A stretch of DNA of 64,000 nt from Proteiniphilum sp. X52 (GCF_003712195.1 NZ_RDSD01000001.1:496001-560000); one strand, 5' to 3'; shown: positions 37,840-47,920, counted from the stretch's first letter. Made by a program: numbers and translations. The notes: generated from the sequence alone by a model not told the origin.

Positions 37840-39687
37840 ATGAAACCAATGAAAAAGAATTCTTATATCGTGATATGCCTCTCGGCATTTGTCTCGTTTT
37901 TTTCGTGCAGTGATTTTCTCGACCCGAAGCCGACGGATTTCCTGTTCCCGGGCAACTATTACCAGACCGAAGATGAGTTGAATACGGCATTGACCGGCGT
38001 GTACGATGCCTTGGGGAATGGCTCCCTATATGGCAATAATGCCTTATACCTGTTCGGTTGGGAAGCGGACGAGGGATATATGAACAGATCCTCCATCTCT
38101 ACGGGTGCGTTCAGGAGCAACCATTCCTCTGGCGACAGTTATCTTACAAATCTATGGAATATCTTGTTCAGCGGAATCAACAGGGCTAACCTGCTGTTGG
38201 CCAGTGTGGACAACAATCCGGATATCGATTTGAAAATCAGAGACAATGTCAGAGGACAAGCCTTATTCCTGAGGGGTTATTTCTATTTCATTCTCGTTCA
38301 GAATTTCGGAGGAGTGCCGATAAAGACCACGCCGAGCAATTCGGTAAAAGATGTCCATATTCCGCGTAATACAGTGAAGGAAGTCTATGACCAGATTTTA
38401 AGTGATATGACGGCAGCCGAGCCGTTGGTGCAGGATATTTCGGACATCGGGTTTGGGGGCCGTGTGAGCAAATCGGCAGTGCGGGGGATTTTGGCCCGTG
38501 TGTGTCTCACCATGGCCGGATATCCCTTGCAGGAAACGGCTCGTTATGCCGATGCCGCAAATTGGGCGAAAAAAGTGATTGACGATGGTACGCACAGTTT
38601 GAATCCGAGTTTTCCCAACATATTCATCACTTTGGCGCAGGACAAATACGACATCAAGGAGAGTATTTTCGAGGTGGAGTTTTGGGGAAACGGCACGGAC
38701 AGTTACAATGAATACGGTCGCAACGGATGGATCAACGGAGTGTACAGCCATTCGAGCAATAATGCGACAGTCGGGCGTTCGGATGCGTATATGAGTTACA
38801 GCCATAAGCTTTACAGCGCTTATGAAGTGGGCGACAACCGCAAGTATTGGTGTATTCCGCATTTCAGATATGTGAACAACACCGGAGCTAAAACTCTGAT
38901 ATCCGCTCCTTCTTTCACGGCTTCATATTTGTACCGCTCTCCCGGGAAATTCCGGCGTGAATATGAAACTTTATCGCCGAGGATGGCTACTTACACGCCA
39001 CAGAATGTGCAATTGCTCCGCTATGCCGACGTGCTGCTGATGTATGCCGAAGCGTTGAACGAGGCAAACGGAGGCCCCACTCCAGAGGCGATTGACGCGG
39101 TTAATCAAGTGCGCAGACGGGCTTGGTCAACCGGTATCAGGGAGATCACCGTGACAGACGGGGGAAGCGGATACACCTCTGCCCCGACGGTGACTATATC
39201 CGGTGGCGGCGGCTCCGGTGCGAAAGCGGTGGCCACGGTGAGGGATGGTGTCGTCACGCGGATTTCGCTTGTCCGTGACTCGACAGGTGTCCAGTTTTAT
39301 CAGAACGGCAGTTATACCTCGGAACCAACAGTCACCATCTCAGGAGGGGAGGGTTCAGGCGCCACGGCTACCGCTTCCATATTCACCCCGTCCGATGCCG
39401 ATGTCACGGCTGAATATACCGCTTCGCGGGAAAAATTCAGGGAGTTTATTCAGAACGAACGGCTTCGGGAGCTTTGTTTCGAAAACCAGCGCAAAGCCGA
39501 CTTAATCCGTTGGGGCATATATTATGAGGCGATGCAGGCGGAAGCCGCTATCATGCAACTCATCATGCCCGGTTCGGTATATATTTCGTACTATACGAAT
39601 GTGGAGGTGCCCAAGCATTTGTTATATCCGATACCCGATGTCGAAATGATCAACAATACGGCCATGACCCAAAATCCCGGTTGGTGA
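37840..39687 (+). CDS. SusD/RagB-like lipoprotein with an inserted Gly-rich beta module
   Basis: 615 residues, longer than the usual 480-560. Lipobox VSFFSC (Cys23). N-terminal and TPR parts are typical: YYQTEDELNTALTGVYDAL, RGQALFLRGYFYFILVQNFGG, and RYADVLLMYAEALNEANGG. Then residues about 435-515 hold a two-copy insertion, VTDGGSGYTSAPTVTISGG and later SYTSEPTVTISGGEGSGAT, before the standard C-terminal REKFREFIQNERLRELCFE. The repeat resembles beta-rich Gly/Ser/Thr modules of phage-tail and adhesin proteins. The gene has an ATG nine bases earlier as well (37849 is an alternative). Partner of the upstream SusC. Confidence 0.9.
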   Translation: MKPMKKNSYIVICLSAFVSFFSCSDFLDPKPTDFLFPGNYYQTEDELNTALTGVYDALGNGSLYGNNALYLFGWEADEGYMNRSSISTGAFRSNHSSGDSYLTNLWNILFSGINRANLLLASVDNNPDIDLKIRDNVRGQALFLRGYFYFILVQNFGGVPIKTTPSNSVKDVHIPRNTVKEVYDQILSDMTAAEPLVQDISDIGFGGRVSKSAVRGILARVCLTMAGYPLQETARYADAANWAKKVIDDGTHSLNPSFPNIFITLAQDKYDIKESIFEVEFWGNGTDSYNEYGRNGWINGVYSHSSNNATVGRSDAYMSYSHKLYSAYEVGDNRKYWCIPHFRYVNNTGAKTLISAPSFTASYLYRSPGKFRREYETLSPRMATYTPQNVQLLRYADVLLMYAEALNEANGGPTPEAIDAVNQVRRRAWSTGIREITVTDGGSGYTSAPTVTISGGGGSGAKAVATVRDGVVTRISLVRDSTGVQFYQNGSYTSEPTVTISGGEGSGATATASIFTPSDADVTAEYTASREKFREFIQNERLRELCFENQRKADLIRWGIYYEAMQAEAAIMQLIMPGSVYISYYTNVEVPKHLLYPIPDVEMINNTAMTQNPGW

Positions 39688-39714
39688 AAAGTATCATTAT
39701 AAATCATAACAACA

Positions 39715-40701
39715 ATGAAAGCAAAATATTTATTGATAGGAATAGGATTCGTGGGAGTATTATTATCCTGTTCCGAAAGGTTGGGCGATGTGGAACAACC
39801 TGAGTTCACTGTCTCTGTCGACAAAACCACTTTTGAAGTGGGAGAGGAAGTCGTATTCAAATTTACCGGAGCACCTTCAATCATCAGTTTTTATTCCGGC
39901 GAGCCGGGAAATAACTATTTATATAAAGACGAAGGGCGTTTGATACAAGTTGCCGATGCGGGCGCAACCATGAGCTTTTCCACCCAAATGGTCAGCGCTC
40001 CGGCTAATTGTCAGACCAATCAGTTGGCGGTGCTCTATTCCACCGATTATAATGGGAACGACAATTATGCGGATATCGTTTCGGCCCATTGGACGGATGT
40101 ATCTGATCAATTCACATTGGCAACAGGAACCTCTTCCGTTGCGTCGGGAGAGAGGGACATCACTTCTTATTTTTCCGGTAAAGGGCCGGTCTATATCGGC
40201 TTCAGATATACGACCAAACCGCAAAATGCGAACAAAGTCGCGAATCCGTGGTATGTTACGAACTTTACCGTCAAAAGTCTGGTTGATCCCGTTGATGGGG
40301 CGGATATTGTGATAACCGATTATATTCATGCCGGCTTCAGGATTATTGACCAGTATCCCGAGGAAGCCCCGTCGCGGTCTTATGTCAATTCCACGAGAAT
40401 CACTTTTTCCGCCAATCTCTACAGATTGCCCACAGATTCGCTTTACGACGAAAATGACCCATGGAACGATCCTGAGACGGTAACATGGGCGATATCGAAA
40501 CCGATTTACAAGGATACGGTCAGGTTGGCGAAAGATTGGGCTTCGGCGATCAAGGGTATCAATGCGGACGAAATGGAATCATATAGCTATCAATACAACA
40601 CACCGGGAACATATAAGGCATATTTTGTCGCGGTGAACAGCACAATCGACAATGTCAAATATACGGTTCGTGAAGTGGAAATAACGATTGTGGAGCCCTG
40701 A
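39715..40701 (+). CDS. Surface lipoprotein with DUF5017-like domain
   Basis: 328 residues. Lipobox VLLSC (Cys19) followed by SERLGD. The mature protein begins EFTVSVDKTTFEVGEEVVFKF and has GAPSIISFYSGEPGNNYLY, the DUF5017 signature, followed by a C-terminal beta domain (TYKAYFVAVNSTIDNV). Third gene of the SusC/SusD unit, 27 bases after susD, so probably an extra glycan- or ligand-binding lipoprotein on the cell surface. Function unverified. Confidence 0.82.
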   Translation: MKAKYLLIGIGFVGVLLSCSERLGDVEQPEFTVSVDKTTFEVGEEVVFKFTGAPSIISFYSGEPGNNYLYKDEGRLIQVADAGATMSFSTQMVSAPANCQTNQLAVLYSTDYNGNDNYADIVSAHWTDVSDQFTLATGTSSVASGERDITSYFSGKGPVYIGFRYTTKPQNANKVANPWYVTNFTVKSLVDPVDGADIVITDYIHAGFRIIDQYPEEAPSRSYVNSTRITFSANLYRLPTDSLYDENDPWNDPETVTWAISKPIYKDTVRLAKDWASAIKGINADEMESYSYQYNTPGTYKAYFVAVNSTIDNVKYTVREVEITIVEP

Positions 40702-41041
40702 TATTTAAGAATCCCCTTCGCCGAGTGCCCACCTTACCTGTCCGGCAGGAGATCATCTGGCGTGGTTCGGGCAAATCAAGATGATCGGGTCCGGCATCGA
40801 CCGGGATGACATTTGGGTCATCCCGTCTGCCCTCGTTGATGGTACGCTTGCCCGAAGGGGTTGGTTTTGCGTTGGTCGATAAAGAGTTGTTTGTTGTGAA
40901 TAAACGCTGATATGACCATGTTTATGCAAGAAAAACTTAACTTGAAATGTCGCAAGAAAAGATCTTGATTACAGACGCTCAAGAGCACGCGAAATTCTTA
41001 GGTTAACGTGAGTTCGACCTAAGCCGCTGGAATAGGTTATG
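40702..41041. other. Intergenic region with GC-rich palindromes
   Basis: Between convergent genes. Holds a 9-bp perfect hairpin CGGGATGAC/GTCATCCCG (about 40809-40833) inside an 8-bp inverted repeat GATCATCT/AGATGATC, and a third hairpin TTAGGT/ACCTAA near 41000. A 50-codon frame from about 40729 (GDHLAWFGQIKM) has higher GC than its neighbours but is unrecognisable. No convincing gene. Confidence 0.5.
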
Positions 41042-42334
41042 TCATTCATTCAACGAAAAACGCAATCCCAGCCGAATGTTGAAATTCAGCGGCTTTTCCT
41101 TGTAAATCGTTTCCACGTTGTTTTTGTTCTTAAAATAATACGCGACACCCGGTTCGGCATATATCCCGATATTTTTATAGAATTGGTATTGAATGCCCAC
41201 TGCCGAATTGACAGACCATTGCGGGGGCTTAACAGAAATTTTTTGACTGTTCTGTGTCTTGAGTTTGTTGTCGATCACAACATCTGTTGACAGCGTGCCC
41301 GAGACATTTTTTTCTACCAGCCCGCCTGCCGACACATACGTTAATACTTTGTCGTTTCCCCATACGGTATAATTCACGTTTAAGGGAATGCCCGCATAGT
41401 GCAGCGTTTGGCGGCTGTTGTAATAATGATTGTCTGCCCCCGAGCGTAACCGGGATGATAGAATGGTATATGTAAGCCCGCTTGTCAGGCTCCATCGCGC
41501 GTCGAGATTGTATTTCAGCGAAACACCCAGGGTTATCGGCTGATGGTGTTCGATATCACTGTACACGTGTTCATATTCGTTCAATATAGAGTTACCCTCG
41601 GGTAAATCCGATCGAATGGCTGCCGCCACGTACTCTTCCTCTTCCGATGTAAAATCATAAGACTTGAAACTGCCGTATCCTTCGTGTTTTCTTAACGCCG
41701 ATGAAATGTTTGATGCATAAATGCCTGTTTGCCATTTCGCTGGTTTGCGGTGGCGTATGTGTGCGGGCAATTGGAATACTGACGTAGTGTTTCTCTCCGC
41801 CCCAAGCCAATTCCGGTTTTCATTAGCCGGATCTGGGTTTTGTGCCTCGTCCGGGGTGTCGGGTTCCTTTTTTTGTTGTTGCTGCTGTTCTTTTTCCAGA
41901 GGCCGATTCTCTACTACTATTATTGCAAGAGTGCTGTCTTTTTCGGGGTGCGATGCTTTCACCCTTTCCCGATTCTTTTTTTCGGTTCTATATGCTAAAA
42001 GCTCTTTTTCTGTTTTTTTAGCAGGTCCCTGTTTGAATGGAGACCTGTCGGGAATAGGATATGCATTCTGTCCCTGCTCTGCCATCGGGATCTCTTTGCG
42101 GTTTTCCTTTAAATTCAACGTGTGCAGGCCGATAAAAAACAAAACTAAGGCTGCTGCCACTGCCGCTCCGACACGCAGGCTCCACAACGGGAAAACCTTC
42201 CGCCTCGCGGGCACAGTCTTGGCGGCGCTCTCGACGCTCATAATCTGCTCGATGCGCTCCCACAAACCCTCTGGAACGGGTTCTTCATGATGCAGCATCC
42301 TATCGCGCAGTTTATCTTGCCATGGAGTGTTCAT
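41042..42334 (-). CDS. Membrane-spanning partner of the ECF sigma factor with a C-terminal OMP-like barrel
   Basis: 430 residues. Cytoplasmic N terminus (about 1-48, DRMLHHEEPVPEGLWERIE, as in anti-sigma proteins), one transmembrane helix (about 52-71, VGAAVAAALVLFFIGL), a Glu/Gln/Lys-rich linker (about 72-180), then a beta-rich part resembling outer-membrane beta-barrel proteins (about 215-430, SLKYNLDARWSLTSGLTY ... FNIRLGLRFSL). Overlaps the sigma gene by 4 bases, so translation is coupled. It may hold the sigma factor at the inner membrane and read outer-membrane state; this is inference. Confidence 0.7.
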   Translation of the reverse strand: MNTPWQDKLRDRMLHHEEPVPEGLWERIEQIMSVESAAKTVPARRKVFPLWSLRVGAAVAAALVLFFIGLHTLNLKENRKEIPMAEQGQNAYPIPDRSPFKQGPAKKTEKELLAYRTEKKNRERVKASHPEKDSTLAIIVVENRPLEKEQQQQQKKEPDTPDEAQNPDPANENRNWLGAERNTTSVFQLPAHIRHRKPAKWQTGIYASNISSALRKHEGYGSFKSYDFTSEEEEYVAAAIRSDLPEGNSILNEYEHVYSDIEHHQPITLGVSLKYNLDARWSLTSGLTYTILSSRLRSGADNHYYNSRQTLHYAGIPLNVNYTVWGNDKVLTYVSAGGLVEKNVSGTLSTDVVIDNKLKTQNSQKISVKPPQWSVNSAVGIQYQFYKNIGIYAEPGVAYYFKNKNNVETIYKEKPLNFNIRLGLRFSLNE

Positions 42335-42900
42335 AGCACCATTTTTTTTGTTCGATATAATTCTATTTCTTTTACCAAAATGCTTTTTGCTCTGTGTAAT
42401 TGCGATGCGGAAGAGTTTTCCGCTATGCCTAATATGGAAGCAATCTCTTTATGACTTTTTTGCTCGAAAACATACAGGTTGAACACGGTGCGGTAACCTG
42501 TCGGAAGGGTGCGGATCATTTCCAAAATCACCGAAGTGGGAATTTCCTCGAAATCCGGCTCCTGCTCATCGGCCATATCGGGCAAATCCCGGTCGGGCAT
42601 ATTCGTAACCTTCAGTTTTTGATTTTTCTTGAGGTGCTTCAATGCTTCATTTATCACGATGCGGGTCGTCCACGCCTTTAACGACCCCTCTCCCTTGTAT
42701 TCAAACTGCTTCACGGCTTTGAAAGCCTTGATGAAACTCTCTTGTAAAACGTCCTTAACATCTTCCCTATTGGATATGTATCGAGAACATACGGTGGTAA
42801 GATATCCCGAGTAAGTGTTGTAAAATTCCTTCATGGCAACTGTATTACCGCGTAGAATTTGCTGAAGAATGTCCTGCTCTTCTTTTTCTTTTCTTACCAT
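42331..42900 (-). CDS. ECF RNA polymerase sigma factor
   Basis: 189 residues. Region 2 is ILRGNTVAMKEFYNTYSGYL ... SNREDVKDVLQESFIKAF; region 4 ends MIRTLPTGYRTVFNLYVFE followed by the helix-turn-helix KSHKEIASILGIAENSSASQ. The short length and lack of a region 3 give an ECF-type factor. Transcribed first, followed by its membrane partner with a 4-base overlap. In Bacteroidetes such pairs often regulate outer-membrane transport or stress genes. The Ig-like lipoprotein gene upstream has its own terminator-like hairpin in between. Confidence 0.9.
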   Translation of the reverse strand: MVRKEKEEQDILQQILRGNTVAMKEFYNTYSGYLTTVCSRYISNREDVKDVLQESFIKAFKAVKQFEYKGEGSLKAWTTRIVINEALKHLKKNQKLKVTNMPDRDLPDMADEQEPDFEEIPTSVILEMIRTLPTGYRTVFNLYVFEQKSHKEIASILGIAENSSASQLHRAKSILVKEIELYRTKKMVL

Positions 42901-43022
42901 TTACCAATAGTTATAGTTTCGAGTCATGCCGCAGTGGCGGCAAAATCCACGTTTCAAGTCCGCGCAACTGTCTCGCGGGCGTTTTCCGATACAAGAATAC
43001 GCGTTTCCAGTACTTACAACAA

Positions 43023-43054
43023 GGTTGTACCTTATCGTTACAAAAGGTACAACC
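43023..43054 (-). terminator. Hairpin after the Ig-like lipoprotein gene
   Basis: Perfect 11-bp stem GGTTGTACCTT / AAGGTACAACC with a 10-base loop, 28 bases past the stop codon of the 43082-43648 gene. The T tract is interrupted, so efficiency is uncertain. Confidence 0.6.
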
Positions 43055-43081
43055 TCGCATTGTCTTTTCGGTAAAAATAAT

Positions 43082-43648
43082 TTATTTTACGGTTACGCTT
43101 ACGGTTCCGATGTTTTTCTTGTCTTTATCGGTCACCGTGATCGTTGTTTTACCCGCTTTCAATCCTTTCACTGTTATCTTATTGCCGTCAATTGTTGCGG
43201 AAGCAATGGTTGCGTCTTTGGTTTCGGCCGCATAAGGTGCTGTGCCGCCCGTAATGTTCACGACCGTTTCTTTGTTCGCTTCCACTTCAACCGAGGTTTT
43301 ATCGAAACTCAGCCCTTCTTTCACCGTTACGGTAATTTTACCGCTGTTTTTATCTTTGTCGGTAACAACAACGGTTGCCGTTCCTTTTGCCACGCCCTTG
43401 ATGGTAATGGTGGACTTGTCAACCGTTGTGGTGGCGATCTTCGTATCGCTCGGTGCGGCGGCGTAGGGAGAGGTTCCGCCGCTCACGGTTACGGTTGCCG
43501 TACTTCCCACAACTACTCCCACCTTGTCAGACGGGCTGAACTTCAGGTTTTTTTTATCGTTGTCGTCTTTGTCGCACGAGGCGAGCGTGAAGGTCAATGC
43601 TGCCAACAAAAGGCACGCCAAACTCGAGATCCTTGTAAATTTTTTCAT
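43082..43648 (-). CDS. Lipoprotein with two tandem bacterial Ig-like (BIG) repeats
   Basis: 188 residues. Lipobox FTLASC (Cys25), then CDKDDND, an acidic stretch that in this phylum favours surface display. Two similar domains of about 75 residues follow, both with the pattern V-V-SGGTSPYAAAP ... KGTATVVVTDKDKNSGKITV and NITGGTAPYAAE ... AGKTTITVTDKDKKNIG. Resembles BIG_2/invasin-like repeats. Function unknown; perhaps an adhesive or structural surface protein. Located just upstream of the ECF sigma gene on the same strand. Confidence 0.82.
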   Translation of the reverse strand: MKKFTRISSLACLLLAALTFTLASCDKDDNDKKNLKFSPSDKVGVVVGSTATVTVSGGTSPYAAAPSDTKIATTTVDKSTITIKGVAKGTATVVVTDKDKNSGKITVTVKEGLSFDKTSVEVEANKETVVNITGGTAPYAAETKDATIASATIDGNKITVKGLKAGKTTITVTDKDKKNIGTVSVTVK

Positions 43649-43671
43649 TTTTCTTTTTTTTAATTAGGGAT

Positions 43672-43700
43672 TATAAAAAGCGCTCTTTATCGCGAGCGTT
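43672..43700 (-). promoter_or_regulatory. Hairpin with T run in the leader of the Ig-like gene
   Basis: Minus strand reads CGCTC-GCGATAAA-GAGCG followed by CTTTTTAT, a small stem with a T run ahead of the start codon; possible attenuator or stray terminator. The remaining 43701-44004 has no gene that I can support. Confidence 0.3.
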
Positions 43701-44004
43701 ACTTATTAAATCCTCTTTCCGGAAAATCTTGCATCCTAAATTAGAAAAAACAGTTGATTTTTGTTATTTTAACATTATTACGCTGGAATGACGATTGAGA
43801 GATCGTAGTGCCAAATTTTGACATCACATCGAGAAACAATCACAAAAGTCGACATACGACCCATTTTACATATAGCATTTTCAGCCACGTACGACGACCT
43901 GGGGAGCGGAAACTGTTGAAGATAAGGAGAAAATTACCTGTTGTGCTCCAGGGACACTTGTCTTTGGACAATAAAAGTAAAGGCTTGCCTCAAAACGTGG
44001 ATTT

Positions 44005-44826
44005 TTATCCCAACCCCTGCCTAAACTCGCTGGGAGAAACGCCCAACACACCGCGCACGTACCTGCTGAAGAACGACTGGCTCGAAAAATGCAGGGCATC
44101 GGCAATTTCCGCAAAGCTCAAATTCGGGTTTCGGAGCAAGATGACCATTCGTTGCGTGGTGTAATTCTGTATCCATTCCCCGGCGGTTTTTCCGCTGTTT
44201 TTCTTGCAGAGCTCCGTAAGGTATTTCGTTGTGATACAGAGCTTTTCGCTGTAAAAGCCGAGGTCTCTGCGTTCCATGCAATGCGTTTGGGCAAGATTCA
44301 GGAAACGCTCGAAAAGGGAAATCCGCTGTCCGTGAAAATTCAACTGCTCTTCTATTTTATGGGCAAAAATATTCCACATATCCATAATGAAAACCCGAAC
44401 GTGGAGGTTGAGCATCTCCTTCCTGAAACGGTGTTCCGTGTCAACGATGATTGACTTTAACACCTGCAGATTCTGCCGGCATTTCTCCTTGTCTTGCTTC
44501 GAGAGCGAAACTACCGGATGTTCTTTGGAGAACAGATACCCCTTGATGCCCCACGCTACGTCGGGATTGTTTTTCGTGGCAATTTCGTAAGACATGAAAA
44601 AGAAATCCGCCTGAAAATCAATACTGAAAAGCAAATTCTCCACTTCTGCCGAAGGAAGCAGGATGACAATATCGTCCGGCTTTATTTGATAAATCGCACC
44701 GTTCATCCGGAACTGTCCCGTTCCGCTATGGCAAAGAATATGGGTAAAGTAATGGGCAAGATAGTCTTGAGGCAGTTTATCCGCCTCATACCTGTCGAGT
44801 ATGATAACATCCTCCTTTTCTGTCAT
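44005..44826 (-). CDS. AraC-family transcription regulator (AraC-1)
   Basis: 273 residues from the ATG at 44824-44826; an upstream in-frame ATG at 44926-44928 would overlap the divergent reductase promoter and is judged unlikely. N-terminal cupin-like ligand domain (about 1-130, GTGQFRMNGAIYQIKPDDIVIL), C-terminal two-HTH domain (about 170-270) with YSEKLCITTKYLTELCKKNSG, AGEWIQNY and LSFAEIADALHFSSQSFFSRY. Divergent from the Tat aldo/keto reductase gene with 144 bases between, the classic position of a regulator controlling it. Confidence 0.88.
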   Translation of the reverse strand: MTEKEDVIILDRYEADKLPQDYLAHYFTHILCHSGTGQFRMNGAIYQIKPDDIVILLPSAEVENLLFSIDFQADFFFMSYEIATKNNPDVAWGIKGYLFSKEHPVVSLSKQDKEKCRQNLQVLKSIIVDTEHRFRKEMLNLHVRVFIMDMWNIFAHKIEEQLNFHGQRISLFERFLNLAQTHCMERRDLGFYSEKLCITTKYLTELCKKNSGKTAGEWIQNYTTQRMVILLRNPNLSFAEIADALHFSSQSFFSRYVRGVLGVSPSEFRQGLG

Positions 44827-44883
44827 TTTCAGGTTGTTTTCCGGCGAAGTTACGAAAAAAACGGCAAAAACCGACTTTTGTGA

Positions 44884-46167
<1,284 letters not shown>

Positions 46168-46200
46168 CAACATTGCATGACAATAAAAACTTTTAGAAAA

Positions 46201-46728
46201 ATGAACACCAAATTATTTATTACGGCACTCATGGCAATCGTATTTGCCTCGTGCCAAAACCCCAAAACAGACGTTAGCAACAGTAAAAACACCACAGCAA
46301 TGCAGGAAATTCAAGACAAAATGGCTCTCAGGGAGCTGGTGGATCATTTCTCGAACCTATCGGACGAGAAAAAGGTAGCGGAACAAATGGAACTTTTTAC
46401 CGACGATGCCGAGGTTGTATCCATATCGGGCGAGCAAGTTTTTACATCGAAAGGCAAAAAAGAGATTGGCGACGCGTTCAGAAACTTTTTGGCTCTTTTC
46501 CACACCGTTTACCATATCAACGGACAGCATACGGCTACTATTAACGGCGACACCGCCACAGGCATTTACTATTGCCAAGTGGTACTTATCGGCAATCAGG
46601 ACGGCAAAAACATCGGCAATTTCAGCGGCGTTCGTTATAATGATGAGTATGTGAAAACAGACGGAAAATGGTTTATCAAAAAACGCACTTCCCACTTTAT
46701 GTACACCGACATACGAGAAGTAAAGTAA
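46201..46728 (+). CDS. SnoaL/NTF2-like lipoprotein, copy 1
   Basis: 175 residues from the ATG at 46201, which gives a lipoprotein signal (LMAIVFASC, Cys18); an in-frame ATG at 46177 would add 8 residues before it. The fold region ALRELVDHFSNLSDEKKVAEQMELF, VVSISGEQVF and ATGIYYCQVV is the cone-shaped NTF2/SnoaL small-molecule-binding family. May bind or isomerise a small molecule in the periplasm. Second gene after the reductase, ended by a terminator. Confidence 0.78.
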   Translation: MNTKLFITALMAIVFASCQNPKTDVSNSKNTTAMQEIQDKMALRELVDHFSNLSDEKKVAEQMELFTDDAEVVSISGEQVFTSKGKKEIGDAFRNFLALFHTVYHINGQHTATINGDTATGIYYCQVVLIGNQDGKNIGNFSGVRYNDEYVKTDGKWFIKKRTSHFMYTDIREVK

Positions 46729-46730
46729 TA

Positions 46731-46773
46731 AATCCTCCCCTTTCAACCTTAGCGTTCTGAGGGGATTTTTTTT
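46731..46773 (+). terminator. Terminator after the reductase/SnoaL operon
   Basis: AATCCTCCCCT ... AGGGGATT and a run of eight T. The loop text TTTCAACCTTAGCGTT is closely related to the terminator at 52845-52884. Confidence 0.75.
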
Positions 46774-46816
46774 ATCACAATGTAAAGCCTGTTGCCTTAA
46801 TAGCCAATCGGAGTTG

Positions 46817-46852
46817 TTTGATTTTTATAGGTAATTATTTGTTTTTTATAGG
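46817..46852 (+). promoter_or_regulatory. Direct-repeat operator upstream of AraC-2
   Basis: Two copies of TTTGWTTTTTATAGG (46817-46831 and 46838-46852), start-to-start 21 bp, i.e. two helical turns, as for AraC-type dimer sites. A third copy with a weaker partner lies before the next gene (47807-47842). Confidence 0.6.
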
Positions 46853-46872
46853 AGGAATTGAAAAAATAAGGA

Positions 46873-46880
46873 TACTTTTG
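46873..46880 (+). promoter_or_regulatory. -7 box of the araC-2 gene
   Basis: TACTTTTG. It leaves almost no leader for the first ATG (46888), so the second (46906) is preferred. Confidence 0.45.
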
Positions 46881-46905
46881 TTTTTTGATGATAAACACCT
46901 ATAAA

Positions 46906-47802
46906 ATGAACAAAACAGACAGTTTGACAGACTTTTACCAACAAAAATGGGGCTGGTTGCCCGATAATTTACAAAAAGAGTTGGGACATTTCAATGTGTT
47001 TTTATTGGATAATTACGTGGGGGAAAACGCCCAAGAGGTGCCTTACAAAAGGCGTGATTTCTTCAAAATCACCTTCTTTAAAGGCTCGGCACAGATACAT
47101 TATGCCGATAAAGCCATTGATGTGAAACGCCAAGCCTTAGTCTTTTCTAATCCTCAGATTCCCTACAAATGGGAAGGTTTGGAAGGCGTGGAGAGTGGTT
47201 ATTTTTGTATCTTCAATCACAATTTTTTTCATCAGTTTGGGGCTGTTGCCGAGTATCCGGTATTCAAGGCAGGAGGCAATCATCTGTTTGAATTGACCGA
47301 TGAACAAGCCAAAAATGTAATCATTTCTTTCCGAAAAATGCAGGCAGAGATGCAATCTGCCTATCTCTACAAATACGACATTTTGCGCACGCAAGTGATG
47401 GAATTGATACACTTTGCAATGAAACTGCAACCCTCGTTGGAAATCGAAACGGCACAGGGTAACGCCTCCCACCGTATTTCCACGCTTTTTGTCGAACTCT
47501 TAGACCGTCAGTTTCCTATCGAAAGCAAAGGACAGACCATATTACGTTCGCCCTCCGAGTATGCCAAGCAACTCAATGTGCACACGAATCACTTGAACCG
47601 AGCCGTAAAGGAAATAACAGGCAAAACCACTTCCGAAATCATCAACGAACGCCTGATACAAGAGGCTAAAATCCTGCTCAAACATACCGACCTGTCCGTG
47701 TCCGAAATCGGGTATCTGTTAGGTTTCAACGAAGCAACCTATTTTACCAATTTTTTTAAGAAACAGACCACCCAAAGCCCGATGAGCTTCCGAAAAGGAT
47801 GA
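46906..47802 (+). CDS. AraC-family transcription regulator (AraC-2)
   Basis: 298 residues from the ATG at 46906 (the alternative ATG at 46888 and TTG at 46885 lie at or before the predicted transcript start). N-terminal sensor with FFKITFFKGSAQIHYADKAI and VESGYFCIFNHNFFHQF; C-terminal HTH pair with PSEYAKQLNVHTNHLNRAVK, GKTTSEIINERLIQEAKILL and SVSEIGYLLGFNEATYFTNF. Its own promoter region carries two 21-bp-spaced direct repeats that recur before the following SnoaL gene, so autoregulation plus control of the downstream genes is likely. Confidence 0.88.
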   Translation: MNKTDSLTDFYQQKWGWLPDNLQKELGHFNVFLLDNYVGENAQEVPYKRRDFFKITFFKGSAQIHYADKAIDVKRQALVFSNPQIPYKWEGLEGVESGYFCIFNHNFFHQFGAVAEYPVFKAGGNHLFELTDEQAKNVIISFRKMQAEMQSAYLYKYDILRTQVMELIHFAMKLQPSLEIETAQGNASHRISTLFVELLDRQFPIESKGQTILRSPSEYAKQLNVHTNHLNRAVKEITGKTTSEIINERLIQEAKILLKHTDLSVSEIGYLLGFNEATYFTNFFKKQTTQSPMSFRKG

Positions 47803-47806
47803 TTTG

Positions 47807-47842
47807 TTTGATTTTTATAATTGACTGTTTGAAAAGTGTAAG
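47807..47842 (+). promoter_or_regulatory. Related operator before the second SnoaL gene
   Basis: TTTGATTTTTATAA at 47807 matches the araC-2 repeats; TTTGAAAAGTGTAAG at 47828 is a weaker second half, 21 bp apart. Confidence 0.5.
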
Positions 47843-47862
47843 TTTGAAGAAGATATAAACAG

Positions 47863-47870
47863 TAATTTTG
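47863..47870 (+). promoter_or_regulatory. -7 box of the second SnoaL gene
   Basis: TAATTTTG, with TTTG at 47843-47846 (16 bases between). 50 bases before the start codon. Confidence 0.45.
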
Positions 47871-47920
47871 CAATGTAGAATTAAATAAACATCAATTATC
47901 AACTAAAAAAAGAAGAAAAA

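Noticed and set aside
41500..42300. Anti-sense frames within the sigma partner gene
   Set aside because: Long but only shadows of the confirmed coding frame.
43808..44164. Protein on the plus strand opposite AraC-1
   Set aside because: It is antisense to a clear AraC domain and its residues are dictated by that gene.
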